Both the position numbers and the translations under genes were made by a program. From Nocardia puris (GTDB lineage Bacteria; Actinomycetota; Actinomycetes; Mycobacteriales; Mycobacteriaceae): DNA of 64,000 nucleotides. The DNA lies in assembly GCF_003315035.1 (NCBI RefSeq), contig NZ_QNRE01000006.1, positions 270,185 to 334,184 of the forward strand. Direction: 5' to 3'. A model generated the notes under the pieces. The model did not search any database and was not told where the DNA came from. It saw only the letters and a program-made list of their open reading frames with translations. Below, piece by piece: positions 8,278 to 18,234 of the stretch (position 1 is the first letter of the stretch; every line of letters begins with the position of its first letter).

Positions 8278-9621
8278 GTGAGCCACGAGCAGGTCATCGT
8301 CGAAGCCGACGGCGGCTCGCGCGGCAATCCCGGCCCGGCCGGCTACGGCGCGGTGGTGTTCGACGCCGACCACGCGACGGTGCTGGCGGAGCGGCGCGAG
8401 AGCATCGGTGTCGCGACGAACAACGTCGCCGAATACCGCGGCCTGATCGCGGGTTTGGAGGCGGCGGCCGAACTGGGCGCGCGCATCGTGTCGGTGCGGA
8501 TGGACTCCAAACTGGTGGTCGAGCAGATGTCGGGCCGCTGGAAGGTCAAGCACGCGGCCATGATTCCGCTCGCCGACCGGGCCCGCCGCCTGGTCACCGG
8601 CTTCGACCGCGTCACCTTCGCCTGGATCCCGCGCGCCCAGAACTCCCACGCCGACCGCCTCGCCAACGAGGCCATGGACGACGCGTCCCTGGTCGACGAG
8701 GTGCGCACGGCCCGCGACGCGGGGCACGCGCCGACCGATACGGGCACGAGCGCCGGTGTCTCTCGCGAGCCGAAAACAACGCGCTTCCACGTGGATTCGG
8801 CCGAACGCACCGCGAGCGGCGGAGAATCCGGCGAAACCATCGACTCCGATGCCGGCGAAGGCGTCGCACCGGCGCCGGGTACCTGGGACGTCTCCCGACC
8901 GCCGAACAGTGAGCGTGTCACCGTCTCCTACGGTGACGATGCCGCGGCCGATCGTGACCGCACCGCCGCAGTCAACCCCACGTCCCCCGGCTGGACCGGA
9001 GCCCTCGGCCGCCCCACGCGCTTCCTCCTGCTCCGCCACGGCCAGACGGAACTCTCTGTGCAGCGCCGCTACTCGGGCCGCGGCAACCCCGCTCTCACTC
9101 CCCTCGGCCAAGACCAAGCCGACCGCGCCGCGAAAATGCTTGCGGCCAAAGGCGGTATCGCCGCCGTGATCAGCTCCCCGCTCGGCCGCGCGCGGGAGAC
9201 CGCCGAAGCGGCCGCCGCCGCACTGCGCGTGCCCGTGCACACCCACGACGGACTCATCGAGACCGATTTCGGCGAATGGGAAGGGCTCACCTTCGGGGAG
9301 GCCGCCGAGCGCGACCCGGAACTACACGCCCGCTGGCTCGGTGACCCGTCGGTGCCCGCGCCGGGCGGCGAGAGCTTCGACGCGGTGCGCGAGCGCGTGG
9401 AGGCGGCGCGGCGCGATCTCACGGGCCTGTACGCGGGCAGCAATATCGTGCTGGTCAGCCACGTGACACCCATCAAGACCCTCCTGCAACTGGCGCTCGG
9501 CGTCGGGCCGTCGCTGCTGTACCGGCTGCATCTGGATCTGGCGTCGCTGTCGATCGCGGAGTTCTATCCGGACGGCGGGTCCTCGGTTCGTCTGGTCAAC
9601 GACACGTCGTATCTGGACTGA
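8278..9621 (+). CDS. Bifunctional RNase HI / histidine-phosphatase fusion
   Basis: A 447-residue two-domain protein. Residues 1-135 are an RNase HI with DGGSRGNPGPAG, AEYRG, MDSKLV and SHADRLAN supplying the catalytic acids. The C-terminal 200 residues are a phosphoglycerate-mutase-like phosphatase with LLRHGQTE and LVSHVTPI. Relatives such as Rv2228c degrade RNA of RNA:DNA hybrids, and the phosphatase half acts as an alpha-ribazole/acid phosphatase linked to cobalamin. About 100 residues of charged, Ser/Thr-rich linker separate the domains. cobC and cobD lie within 9 kb. Confidence 0.93.
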   Translation: MSHEQVIVEADGGSRGNPGPAGYGAVVFDADHATVLAERRESIGVATNNVAEYRGLIAGLEAAAELGARIVSVRMDSKLVVEQMSGRWKVKHAAMIPLADRARRLVTGFDRVTFAWIPRAQNSHADRLANEAMDDASLVDEVRTARDAGHAPTDTGTSAGVSREPKTTRFHVDSAERTASGGESGETIDSDAGEGVAPAPGTWDVSRPPNSERVTVSYGDDAAADRDRTAAVNPTSPGWTGALGRPTRFLLLRHGQTELSVQRRYSGRGNPALTPLGQDQADRAAKMLAAKGGIAAVISSPLGRARETAEAAAAALRVPVHTHDGLIETDFGEWEGLTFGEAAERDPELHARWLGDPSVPAPGGESFDAVRERVEAARRDLTGLYAGSNIVLVSHVTPIKTLLQLALGVGPSLLYRLHLDLASLSIAEFYPDGGSSVRLVNDTSYLD

Positions 9622-9951
9622 ACCTATGCCGGTCTCGGAAAGTGGCCGCGCAAAGCGAGGTTTGCACGGCGGATGGCCGGTCGGGAGCGTTGGGCGGCCG
9701 AGGCGTCCCCGGTGCGCACGACCCCCTGAATGAACGGGTACTGTGGCTCGGCACACAGCGCTTGCGGCCCGCCGCGCCGGACCCGATGCATCGCTTGCCC
9801 ATCGGTAGCCACACGCGGGGGAAAGTAATTCACCGGCTCACGCCGCCCCCGGTATGGCAACGTGTGTTCCCCGGCCGGGATCGGTGCGTGACCGGAGTGA
9901 CGGTCGGCGACCGCTGTCGGTCAACGGTTTGCGAGAAGGAGAGTAACTGCT
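9622..9951. other. Intergenic region upstream of secreted protease
   Basis: About 330 bases without a supported gene. A GAGAAGGAG ribosome-binding site lies at its right end ahead of the GTG at 9952. No repeat or riboswitch is recognised. Confidence 0.4.
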
Positions 9952-10656
9952 GTGAGGTTCAGGTGGATGGCGGCCGTGGCGGCCGTCATCGCGGGTGTCG
10001 GCGTGAGCGCGGCGGGCGTCGCGCAGGCCGCCCCGGAGAAGGTGGCGCTCGGCGGCGGATCCGGTCTCGTGTTCGCGAACGACTCCGCGTGCTCGCTCAC
10101 CGCGATCGGCTACGACAACGCCGATCGGCTGGTCGGGCTCACCGCGGGCCACTGCGCCCCCGAGGGCACCCTGCTCGGCGCGGAGCACGCGCTGGAGGCG
10201 GGCGCCGTCGGTATCGTCGCCTACTCCGACAACGGGGAGAACCTGGACATCGCGGTCCTCGTTTTCGATCGCGACAAGGTCGCGCCGGTGCGCACCGTCG
10301 GAGGCACCACCATCAACGGCATCGGCGCCACCCCCGGCCCCGGCACCACCGTGTGCTCCAACGGACGCACCAGCGGCGCGGGCTGCGGCGTGGTGTGGGG
10401 CAATCTGGACGAGACCATCACGCTCAACCAGGCGTGCTCGCAGCCGGGTGATTCCGGCGGCCCGGTGACGGTCGGCGACCAACTGGTCGGCATGAACCAG
10501 GGCAGGCTGACCGGGCTGGCCGGCATCCGCTTCGACGTGCCGTGCACCGGTCAGGGCAACCCGGTCCACTCGCCGGCGTACTTCGCGCCGATCGACGTGG
10601 TGCTGGCCGCCATCAACGCCGAAGGCGGCCTGGGCGCGGGATTCCGCCCCTTCTGA
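9952..10656 (+). CDS. Secreted trypsin-like serine protease
   Basis: A 234-residue precursor. The signal peptide (residues 1-26, cleavage after AQA) is followed by a compact S1-type chymotrypsin fold. The catalytic triad is readable: His in TAGHC, Asp in NLDIAV and Ser in QPGDSGGP. Cysteines are placed for three disulfides. GTG start after GAGAAGGAG. It has the size of mycobacterial and streptomycete extracellular proteases without a pro-domain. Substrate unknown. Confidence 0.9.
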   Translation: MRFRWMAAVAAVIAGVGVSAAGVAQAAPEKVALGGGSGLVFANDSACSLTAIGYDNADRLVGLTAGHCAPEGTLLGAEHALEAGAVGIVAYSDNGENLDIAVLVFDRDKVAPVRTVGGTTINGIGATPGPGTTVCSNGRTSGAGCGVVWGNLDETITLNQACSQPGDSGGPVTVGDQLVGMNQGRLTGLAGIRFDVPCTGQGNPVHSPAYFAPIDVVLAAINAEGGLGAGFRPF

Positions 10657-10731
10657 TCCGCTCCGACACCGTTCACCGCCGCGTGCCCGCGCAGGGCCGC
10701 GGCGGTGAATTCGTCCAGGGGGTAGAACAAT

Positions 10732-11250
10732 TCAGCTCAGTCCCGCGAGCTTGTAGAGGACCAGGCTGCCCGCCACCGCCACGTTCAGGCTGTGCCCGGT
10801 GCCGACCATGGGGATCTCGACGGCGGTGTCGGTGAGTTCGAGCGCTTCCGGTGGGATGCCGTCGATTTCGTGGCCGAGCAGCATGACGGTGCGCCCGCGG
10901 GCGACGGGAAGGTCGGCGAGGCGGACGGATTCGTCGGTGAGTTCGACGCCGATGATCGCCGACCCGCTCGCGCGCTGCCGCGCCAGCCAGCGATCGGCGC
11001 GGCCGTGCACCCAGTGCACGCACTGGCGGTGGCGCAGAGTGTTGCCCTGGTTCAGCGCGTCGGGGATCCACGGATACCGCGGCACCGCCAAGCACGCACC
11101 CACGGCGTCGCACGTGCGCAGCAGCGTACCGAGATTCACGCCGTGCTTGGGCCACAGCGGTGCGGCGATGAGATGGTTCCAGCACCCGTGGGAACGCTGC
11201 CTGCGCTGCTTGCGCAGTTCCGGGCGGGTCCGCACCCGCGCGGCGGTCAC
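10732..11250 (-). CDS. SPOUT/TrmH-family RNA 2'-O-methyltransferase
   Basis: A 172-residue minimal SPOUT methyltransferase. The N-terminal KHGVNLGTLLRTCDA motif and the C-terminal knot segments LLGHEIDGIP, IPMVGTGHSLNVAVA are typical of SpoU/TrmH enzymes that methylate a ribose 2'-OH using SAM. Some relatives act at tRNA G18; the target here cannot be fixed. GTG start. Convergent with the serine protease gene. Confidence 0.88.
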   Translation of the reverse strand: MTAARVRTRPELRKQRRQRSHGCWNHLIAAPLWPKHGVNLGTLLRTCDAVGACLAVPRYPWIPDALNQGNTLRHRQCVHWVHGRADRWLARQRASGSAIIGVELTDESVRLADLPVARGRTVMLLGHEIDGIPPEALELTDTAVEIPMVGTGHSLNVAVAGSLVLYKLAGLS

Positions 11251-11395
11251 GAACGAACGGGAATGCCCTTCCCTAGGGAGACAACAGCTTTCACGTCGAC
11301 GATGCTTCGCGGCGCATCGGGGCCATCGACGGAGTCGAGAAACGAACTCCCTCAGGATACCCCGCGCGACCCACCGGCCGTGCGGGGCGCCCGAC

Positions 11396-12283
11396 TCACG
11401 GACGCAGCACCGACACCAGGAATTCGGTCTGGTCGTACACCGCCTGTTCGAAGACGTCGTCGAAGTACACGTCGAAATGCCCCACCGGATACCGCTTCAC
11501 GACCGCGTGCTTGGTGCGCTCGGCCGCCTTGAGCGTCGGCTTGGGCGGGGCCACCGAATCATCGTCGGCCACGGCGTAGAACACCGGCATCTTCAGCGCT
11601 TTGGCGTAGCGGCCCGGTTTGTCGAACAGCACCGAGAACGCCGCGCGCGCGGACACTTTCGGCTCGTAGGTCTCGCTCTCCTCGGCCAGCCGTCCGTAAC
11701 CCTCCGGTACGTCGGGTGCGCTCATCAGCGCCGCGGCGCGCTTGCGCCCGGCGATCCGCACCCGAACGGGCTTGCGCCGCAACGGTCCCACGAGCAGATC
11801 GGTGGCGGCGATGGTGGCCACCTTCACCACGCTGGTCGGCCCCTTCGCCCACGTCGAGGCCCAGCCGCTGGTGAACGGCACCTGCGCGACCACCGCGGCG
11901 ATGTAGTCGTCCTCCGGCGCCACGGACAGCACGTGCCCGCCCCCGAAAGACGTGCCCCACAGCGCGATCCGCGTCTTGTCGAAACCGCGCAGGGTGCGGG
12001 CGTAGGCGATGGCGTTGCGCCAGTCCTCGCGCTGGCGGGCGATGTGCAGCAACTGCCGGGGGTCGCCCTGGCTGGCGCCGAAATGCCGGTAGTCGAACAC
12101 CAGCACCCCCATTCCCGCCGCGGCGAACCGGCGTGCGTACCTGTCCAACCCCATTTCCCGCGTGCCCCCCAGACCGTGCCCCATGACCACCAGCGGCCGG
12201 GGCTTGGGGACGCCTGCGGGAGGGTACAGCCAGGCGGCGCACTGCTGGCCGCCGGAGGGAAAACTGACCTCGAGACGTTCCAT
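11396..12283 (-). CDS. Alpha/beta hydrolase
   Basis: A 295-residue cytoplasmic hydrolase. Core motifs are VVMGHGLGG (oxyanion region), FDYRHFGAS, nucleophile elbow GTSFGG (Ser at about residue 131), the acid in AVADDDSV and the base in PVGHFDVY. A short lid region lies after the elbow. It is probably an esterase or lipase-like enzyme, since relatives near rnpB in mycolate actinomycetes are not characterised to my knowledge. Confidence 0.85.
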   Translation of the reverse strand: MERLEVSFPSGGQQCAAWLYPPAGVPKPRPLVVMGHGLGGTREMGLDRYARRFAAAGMGVLVFDYRHFGASQGDPRQLLHIARQREDWRNAIAYARTLRGFDKTRIALWGTSFGGGHVLSVAPEDDYIAAVVAQVPFTSGWASTWAKGPTSVVKVATIAATDLLVGPLRRKPVRVRIAGRKRAAALMSAPDVPEGYGRLAEESETYEPKVSARAAFSVLFDKPGRYAKALKMPVFYAVADDDSVAPPKPTLKAAERTKHAVVKRYPVGHFDVYFDDVFEQAVYDQTEFLVSVLRP

Positions 12284-12353
12284 GAGCCATTACCGTACTG
12301 GCGCGACCGGGCGCGTAGGGGACGGGGCGGTGCGCGGGGGTACGCTGGTGCGC

Positions 12354-12774
<421 letters not shown>

Positions 12775-12779
12775 CTTCC

Positions 12780-12810
12780 GCTGTCGCGCTCGGCTTCCGG
12801 GCGCGACAGC
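12780..12810 (+). terminator. rnpB terminator hairpin
   Basis: A perfect 10-bp stem (12780-12789 with 12801-12810) with an 11-base loop begins six bases after the RNase P RNA. There is no T tract. Position and stability support a terminator. Confidence 0.75.
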
Positions 12811-12984
12811 GAGACGGCGATTCGGGCCCAGGTCCTCCTCGGAGGCTCGGGACAACCCACTTGGCACCGGCACGGATACCACGACGTCGACCGGGGGGAC
12901 CGTTCCCAGCGGCCTCGTGGATTCGGACGATGACGAGAGCGTCCGCATACCACCGCGCTGGTAGTAGTTCCGGTTCCGCCTGGT

Positions 12985-14106
12985 TCAGCCCTCGGCACCC
13001 ACCGTCCACGGGTCGGTTCGCAAGGTCGACACCCGGGTCTCCAGATCCGGGAGCGCCTCGCGCACAGACCCTTCCGCCTGGGCGCACCAGGGGAACTCGG
13101 TGGCCCAGTGCGCCGCGTCGACGAGGGCGGGACCGTTCTTGCGGAGGTGCTCGTCGGCCGGGTGGTGGCGCAGATCGGAGGTCACGTAGGCGTCGACGCC
13201 GCGGCGGATCACGGTGTTCAGGAACGAATCCCCCGCGCCGCCGCAGACCGCGACCCGCTGGATCACACGGTCCGGATCGCCCGCCGCGCGCACACCCCAC
13301 ACCGTCGGCGGGAGGGCGGCCGCGACGCGAGCGGTGAAGTCGCGCAAGGATTCCGGTTCGGGCAGGGTGCCGATGCGGCCGAGACCGAGGGCGGACGGCA
13401 GTTCGGCGCGCTCGGTGACGTGGTAGGCGGGCGATTCGTACGGGTGCGCCGCCCGCAGCGCCGCGAGCACGGCGGCGCGCCGGGAGGGCGGCGCGATCAC
13501 CTCGACGCGATCCTCCTGTACCCGTTCGAGTTCCCCGATCGAGCCGATCGCCGGATCCGCTCCGGGCAGCGGCCGGAACTGGCCGATCGAATCCGCCCGC
13601 GACGCGCAGTCGCGGTAGTGCCCGGAACCGCCCGCGCCCGCCGCGAACAGCGCGTCGAGCACCGCGTCGGTGTGGGTGCGCGGCACCTGCACGACCCAGT
13701 TGTCCACGGGGCCTTCGGGTTTCGCTTCCAGCGGACCGGTGACGGTGAGTCCGAGCGCCGCGGCGAGCGCGTCGGAGACCCCGGGGTCGGCGGAGTCGGC
13801 GTTGGTGTGCGCGGTGAACAGGGCGCACCCGGAGCGGATGAGCCGGTGCAGCAGAGCGCCTTTCGGGGTGTCGGCGGCCACGGTGTCCACCCCGCGCAAC
13901 AGCAGCGGATGGTGCACCACCAGCGCCTGCGCGCGCCAGTCGATCGCCTCCTCGACCACCTCGGCGGTCGCGTCCACGGCGAACAACACCCGCCGCACCT
14001 CGTCGCCCGGATCCCCGCACACCAGCCCCACCGAATCCCACGACTCCGCCAGCCGCGGCGGGTACGCCGCATCCAGTACCCCGATGAGCTCCGCCAGCGT
14101 CGCCAC
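12985..14106 (-). CDS. Nif3-like dinuclear metal-centre protein
   Basis: A 373-residue NIF3/YbgI-family protein with the N-terminal YPPRLAESWDSVGLVCG motif, metal ligands in LVVHHPLLLRG and AHTNADSADPGVSD, and the C-terminal DLRHHPADEH segment. A PII-like insert of about 100 residues lies in the middle, as in longer family members. It forms toroidal hexamers, and its substrate is unsettled. The internal GTG at 14106 is preferred over 14130 because AGGGAAGG lies about 10 bases upstream. Precedes nothing on its strand; cobC lies upstream. Confidence 0.88.
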   Translation of the reverse strand: MATLAELIGVLDAAYPPRLAESWDSVGLVCGDPGDEVRRVLFAVDATAEVVEEAIDWRAQALVVHHPLLLRGVDTVAADTPKGALLHRLIRSGCALFTAHTNADSADPGVSDALAAALGLTVTGPLEAKPEGPVDNWVVQVPRTHTDAVLDALFAAGAGGSGHYRDCASRADSIGQFRPLPGADPAIGSIGELERVQEDRVEVIAPPSRRAAVLAALRAAHPYESPAYHVTERAELPSALGLGRIGTLPEPESLRDFTARVAAALPPTVWGVRAAGDPDRVIQRVAVCGGAGDSFLNTVIRRGVDAYVTSDLRHHPADEHLRKNGPALVDAAHWATEFPWCAQAEGSVREALPDLETRVSTLRTDPWTVGAEG

Positions 14107-14385
14107 GCCGCACCCGCCTTCCCTCGTCACCGATCCGGCACACCACCGACCGCGCGGGGCGGACGGTCAGCCCACGATATCGGCGCGCACCGGGACGGGA
14201 TCGGGGTGCTCGACGGAGACCGGCAGTAGCAACGCCATGCGCCGGCCTCGAGCACACAGAACACGGCGCCATCGGATCGTCGTGGACTCGATGATTCCGT
14301 GACCGCAACGCATCCGAGCCCGGCACAACCGGTCGACCCCGGCGGCCTCCCACACCACTAGTCCCCCGGGCGGTGCAGTTCGGCC

Positions 14386-15423
14386 CTAACCCGACCGCAG
14401 CACGGCCCCGAGCCCGGCACACAACCGGTCGACCGCCGCAGCGTCCCGCACCGCGACGCGGAGGTGGTCGACACTCAACCCCGGAAACGTATCGGCGCGG
14501 CGGACCGCGATCCCGTGCGCGGCCAGATGCGCGCGGACTGCGGGCCCGTCAGGGACGCGCAGCAGCAGGAACGGCCCGTGGGCGGGGGTGTGGACGTCCA
14601 CGCCGAGGGCCGAAAGGCGCGCGACCATCGCCTCGCGCTCGACCGCGATCTCCTCGGCCAGGCGGTGCGACTCCGCGACCGCCGACGGTTCGGCGGTCGC
14701 GCGGAACGCTTCCAATTGGAGGGTGCCCAACGCCCAGTGGGGGCGGCCGTGGGCGAGGCGGGCGAGCAGGTCGGGGGTGCCGAGGAAGTACCCGCAGCGC
14801 AGGCCCGCGAGCGCCCACGTCTTCGTGAGACTCCGCAGCACCAGGAACCCGGGGTCCGCCGCGACGGATTCGCGTTCGCCGGGGACGGCGTCCATGAACG
14901 CCTCGTCCACCACCACGACGCGGCCGGGCCTGCGCAGCGCACGCAACGACGCCGCGGGGTGCAGTACCGAGGTCGGATTGGTGGGGTTGCCGACCACCAC
15001 CAGGTCCGCGTCCTCGGGCACGGCGGCCGGGTCCAACACGTACGGCGGCTCGAGGAGCACGCGGGTGACCGGCACCCCCGCCTCCCGCAACGCCAGCTCG
15101 GGCTCGGTGAACGAGGGATGCACGACGGCGGCCAACCGGGGCGCGAGCTTCGGCAGCAGCGCGAAACCCTCCGCCGCGCCCGCCAGCAGCACCACGTCGT
15201 CCGGGTCGCGGCGATGGCGCTCGCCCACGGCCACCCGGGCGGCCAGCTCCTCGCCCGCGTCCGGGTAGCGCCCCAGGTCCGCGAGGCGGGCGGCGAGCCG
15301 CGCGCGCAACCAGTCCGGCGGCGCGCAACCCCGCACGTTGACGGCGAAATCGAGCATGCCAGGCCGCGCGTCCACGTCGCCGTGGTGGCGCAGCAGCGCG
15401 TGGTCGACTGTGTCGGAGGGCAC
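14386..15423 (-). CDS. cobC: PLP aminotransferase, CobC/HisC-like (threonine-phosphate decarboxylase)
   Basis: A 345-residue fold-type I PLP enzyme. The cofactor lysine is in SLTKTWALAGLRCGY; VVGNPTNPTS binds the phosphate and VVDEAFMD supplies the aspartate. In cobalamin synthesis the family makes (R)-1-aminopropan-2-ol phosphate from threonine phosphate. Its partner cobD is 1.7 kb away, which supports that role over histidinol-phosphate transamination. GTG start at 15423, with the start of N-terminal homology (DVDARPGMLDFAVNVRG) nearby. Confidence 0.87.
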   Translation of the reverse strand: MPSDTVDHALLRHHGDVDARPGMLDFAVNVRGCAPPDWLRARLAARLADLGRYPDAGEELAARVAVGERHRRDPDDVVLLAGAAEGFALLPKLAPRLAAVVHPSFTEPELALREAGVPVTRVLLEPPYVLDPAAVPEDADLVVVGNPTNPTSVLHPAASLRALRRPGRVVVVDEAFMDAVPGERESVAADPGFLVLRSLTKTWALAGLRCGYFLGTPDLLARLAHGRPHWALGTLQLEAFRATAEPSAVAESHRLAEEIAVEREAMVARLSALGVDVHTPAHGPFLLLRVPDGPAVRAHLAAHGIAVRRADTFPGLSVDHLRVAVRDAAAVDRLCAGLGAVLRSG

Positions 15424-15526
15424 GGCACCACACCCTACGTGGCGCGCGCGGGGGCGGACCGGCCAGAATGGCTGTCGTGGGTGAGCTGCGTGTGGTCGTC
15501 GCCGGGTCCGGGAAGCGGGAGTGCTG

Positions 15527-16033
15527 ATGGAGCGAGCCCGTCTGTCCGTCGCGTTCATCTGCACCGGCAATATCTGCCGTTCGCCGATGGCGGAGAAGAT
15601 GTTCGCGCACCACTTGGACGAGTCCGGCCTGGCCGACCTGGTCCGGGTGTCCAGCGCGGGCACGGGCTCCTGGCACGCGGGCGACGACGCCGACCCGCGC
15701 ACCACCGCCACGCTGCGCCGCCACGGCTACCCGACCGGGCACGTCGCGGCCGCCATCGGCCCCGCGCACCGCGACGCCGACCTGCTGGTCGCGCTCGATC
15801 GCGGGCACGAACGCGAGCTGGCCCGCCTCGGCGTGCCGTCGGACCGCCGCCGGTTGCTGCGCAGCTTCGACCCTCGCGCCGACGGCCCCGACGTGCCGGA
15901 CCCTTATTACGGGACGACCGCCGACTTCGAAGAGGTCCACGACCAGATCGCCGCCGCCATCCCCGGCCTGCTGGACTGGGTGCGCGCCGCGCTGGACCTC
16001 GACCCCCTGTCCGCCGCGGACGGGCGGCCGTGA
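15527..16033 (+). CDS. ptpA: Low-molecular-weight protein-tyrosine phosphatase
   Basis: A 168-residue cytoplasmic or secreted phosphatase. The P-loop CTGNICRS (nucleophile Cys12, Arg18) sits near the N-terminus and the general acid lies in VPDPYYG. In M. tuberculosis the homologue PtpA is exported and dephosphorylates host proteins; export here is unknown. The ATG at 15527 lies six bases after GGGA. The kinase gene ptkA that precedes ptpA in mycobacteria is not present. Its stop overlaps the SURF1 start by one base. Confidence 0.93.
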   Translation: MERARLSVAFICTGNICRSPMAEKMFAHHLDESGLADLVRVSSAGTGSWHAGDDADPRTTATLRRHGYPTGHVAAAIGPAHRDADLLVALDRGHERELARLGVPSDRRRLLRSFDPRADGPDVPDPYYGTTADFEEVHDQIAAAIPGLLDWVRAALDLDPLSAADGRP

Positions 16034-16905
16034 TGCGCCGCCTCACGTTCCTGCTGCGCCCGAGCTGGCTGATCCTGGCCGTGGTGGTGGCGGGGTTCGC
16101 CTATATGTGCTTCACGGTGCTCGCGCCGTGGCAGCTGGGCAAGAACACCGAGACCGAGCACCGCAACCAGCTGATCGCCGACTCGGTGCGCGCCGACCCG
16201 GTCGACGTGGTCTCGGTGCTCGACGACAGCGATCCCGAAGCGCACAACGAGTGGCGGCGGGTGAACGCGTCGGGCACGTTCGTGCCGGATTCGACGGTGC
16301 TGGTGCGGTTGCGGCATCTCAACGGCGCTCCCGGGTACGCCGTGCTCTCGGCGTTCCGGCTCGAGGACGGCCGGGAGCTGCTGGTGGATCGCGGACTCGT
16401 CGCGGGCGTGGAGGGCACCTCGAAACCGCCGCCGGTGGCCGAACCGCCGGCCGGTCCGCAGCGGATCGAAGGTCGTATCCGGGTGTCGGAAGGGGTGAGC
16501 CCGGATCGCGTGCCGCTCACCGAAGACGGCTTCCGCCAGGTGTATTCGATCGACACCGGTCAGGCCGCACAGGTGATGGCGCTGTCGCTGACCCCGATCC
16601 CCACCGGTGAGCGCGGCGGCTACCTCCAACTGTCGGAAGGCCAGCCCGCCGCCTTCAGCCCCGTCCCGCTCCCCCAGCTCGACGCCGGACCGTACCTGTC
16701 GTATGGGTTGCAGTGGCTGGCGTTCGGCATCATGGCACCGCTCGGCCTGGGGTACTTCGTGTATGCCGAGATGCGGGAACGCCGCCGGGAGAAGGCGGGC
16801 CGCACCGAGGCGCCTGCCGCACCGAAGGCCACCGCGACCGAACCCGCCGAGCCCGCGCCGCCGACCACCGCATCCCGCCTGGCCGACCGCTACGGCCGCC
16901 GCTGA
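16033..16905 (+). CDS. SURF1-family cytochrome oxidase assembly protein
   Basis: A 290-residue protein with two membrane helices, residues 11-31 and about 226-248, flanking a periplasm-facing beta domain (EWRRVNASGTF, LLVDRGLV). This is the SURF1 layout, linked to heme a insertion into cytochrome c oxidase. The tail after the second helix is Ala/Pro/Glu-rich. ATG overlaps the ptpA stop, so the two are co-translated, as in mycobacteria. Confidence 0.9.
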   Translation: MRRLTFLLRPSWLILAVVVAGFAYMCFTVLAPWQLGKNTETEHRNQLIADSVRADPVDVVSVLDDSDPEAHNEWRRVNASGTFVPDSTVLVRLRHLNGAPGYAVLSAFRLEDGRELLVDRGLVAGVEGTSKPPPVAEPPAGPQRIEGRIRVSEGVSPDRVPLTEDGFRQVYSIDTGQAAQVMALSLTPIPTGERGGYLQLSEGQPAAFSPVPLPQLDAGPYLSYGLQWLAFGIMAPLGLGYFVYAEMRERRREKAGRTEAPAAPKATATEPAEPAPPTTASRLADRYGRR

Positions 16906-17113
16906 GGTCGAACACGGCTCGGTCTTCCGGGAGCTCCCGGGCATCGACGAGCCGGCCGAGCAGGCGGTGCGCGTCGGCGTCGTGGGCGGCGATGCGGACG
17001 GCGAGTTCGCGGTGCGCGTCGCGGTCGACGTACTCCTTGTCGAGGCCGAGGCGTGCGACGGTCTCCCAGCCGATATCGGCGTAGCCGGCGCGCTGGCGCC
17101 ACCGCCCCGCCCG
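16906..17113 (-). pseudogene. Startless coding-like fragment between SURF1 and cobD
   Basis: The whole gap between SURF1 and cobD reads on the minus strand as a smooth protein segment (…GYADIGWETVARLGLDKEY, then a helical ELAVRIAAHDADAH region) with nearly every codon ending in G or C. A TAG lies at 17114-17116 and no ATG, GTG or TTG occurs in frame before 16915. The frame then runs into SURF1 antisense without a stop of its own. It looks like the remnant of a small gene. I do not recognise the family. Confidence 0.45.
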
Positions 17114-17126
17114 CTACTCTCGCCGG

Positions 17127-18083
17127 GTGCACACGGGGATCTCGACCGCCGCCGGTCTGCTGCTCGGATTCGCGCTGGACCGGGCGTTCGGCGATCCGCG
17201 CCGATGGCATCCGGTCGCCGGTTTCGGCACGGCGGCGAGCGCGCTGGAGTCGACGACCTACGCCGACCGGCGCGCGGCGGGCGTGCTGCACGAGGTGATC
17301 GCGGTCGGCGCGGTCGCCGGGGTGGGCGCGGTGTTGCGGCGCGGCGGCGTGGTGACGACCGCGCTCGCGACCTGGACCGTGCTCGGCGGCACCAGCCTGG
17401 CCCGCGTCGGGCGCACCATGGCCGGGCACCTGGAGTCCGGCGAGGTCGAGGCGGCCCGCGCGTTGCTGCCCGCGCTGTGCGGGCGCGACCCCGCCGTCCT
17501 CGACGCCGACGGATTGGCCCGCGCCGCACTGGAATCCATCGCCGAGAACACCTCCGACGCGACCGTCGCCCCGCTGCTGTGGGGCGCGGCGGCGGGCGTG
17601 CCCGGCCTGCTCGGCTACCGCGCCGTGAACACCCTCGACGCCATGGTCGGCTACCGCAACGACCGGTACCTGCGCTTCGGCTGGGCCGCCGCCCGCACCG
17701 ACGACGTCGCCAACTTGATCCCGGCCCGCGTCACCGGCGTGCTCACCGCCGTCCTCGCGCCGCTCGCCGGCGGCCGCCCCGCCGCCGCGCTGCGCGCCTG
17801 GCGCCGCGACGCCGCGCACCACCCCAGCCCCAACGCCGGCGTGGTCGAGGCCACCATGGCGGGCGCGCTCGGCATCCGCCTGGGCGGGCCCACCCGCTAC
17901 CGCCACGGCACCGAACTGCGCCCCACCCTCGGCGACGGCCCCGCGCCCACGGTGCCCGACCTGCGCCGCGCGGTCCGCATGTCCGAGGCGGTCCAGGCGG
18001 CGTCGGTCGTTCTCGCCGCCGCCGTGGCGTACGCGCTCCCCGTTGTCCTCCGGCGCCTCTCGCGCCGCGGGCGGGTCGGATAG
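17127..18083 (+). CDS. cobD: Adenosylcobinamide-phosphate synthase
   Basis: A 318-residue integral membrane enzyme of the CbiB/CobD family, which joins adenosylcobyric acid to aminopropanol (phosphate) in cobalamin synthesis. Family motifs seen are DRAFGDPRRWHPVAGFG at the N-terminus, ALESIAENTSDATVAPLLW and YRAVNTLDAMVGYRNDRY in the middle, and HPSPNAGVVEATMAGAL. Several hydrophobic helices alternate with these. GTG start. Functionally pairs with cobC. Confidence 0.94.
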   Translation: MHTGISTAAGLLLGFALDRAFGDPRRWHPVAGFGTAASALESTTYADRRAAGVLHEVIAVGAVAGVGAVLRRGGVVTTALATWTVLGGTSLARVGRTMAGHLESGEVEAARALLPALCGRDPAVLDADGLARAALESIAENTSDATVAPLLWGAAAGVPGLLGYRAVNTLDAMVGYRNDRYLRFGWAAARTDDVANLIPARVTGVLTAVLAPLAGGRPAAALRAWRRDAAHHPSPNAGVVEATMAGALGIRLGGPTRYRHGTELRPTLGDGPAPTVPDLRRAVRMSEAVQAASVVLAAAVAYALPVVLRRLSRRGRVG

Positions 18084-18234
18084 GTCGGCATCGCCGTCGG
18101 CGCGTGCACGGAGACCAAGACGGCAGTGCCGCGGACCGGCCCGCCACGACGCCCGCCGGCCACCGAATGTCACACTCGCCGTCCGCGCGTCGTCTACCTC
18201 GCGTACCCAGTCGAGATCGGAAACGGTGGTCCCC

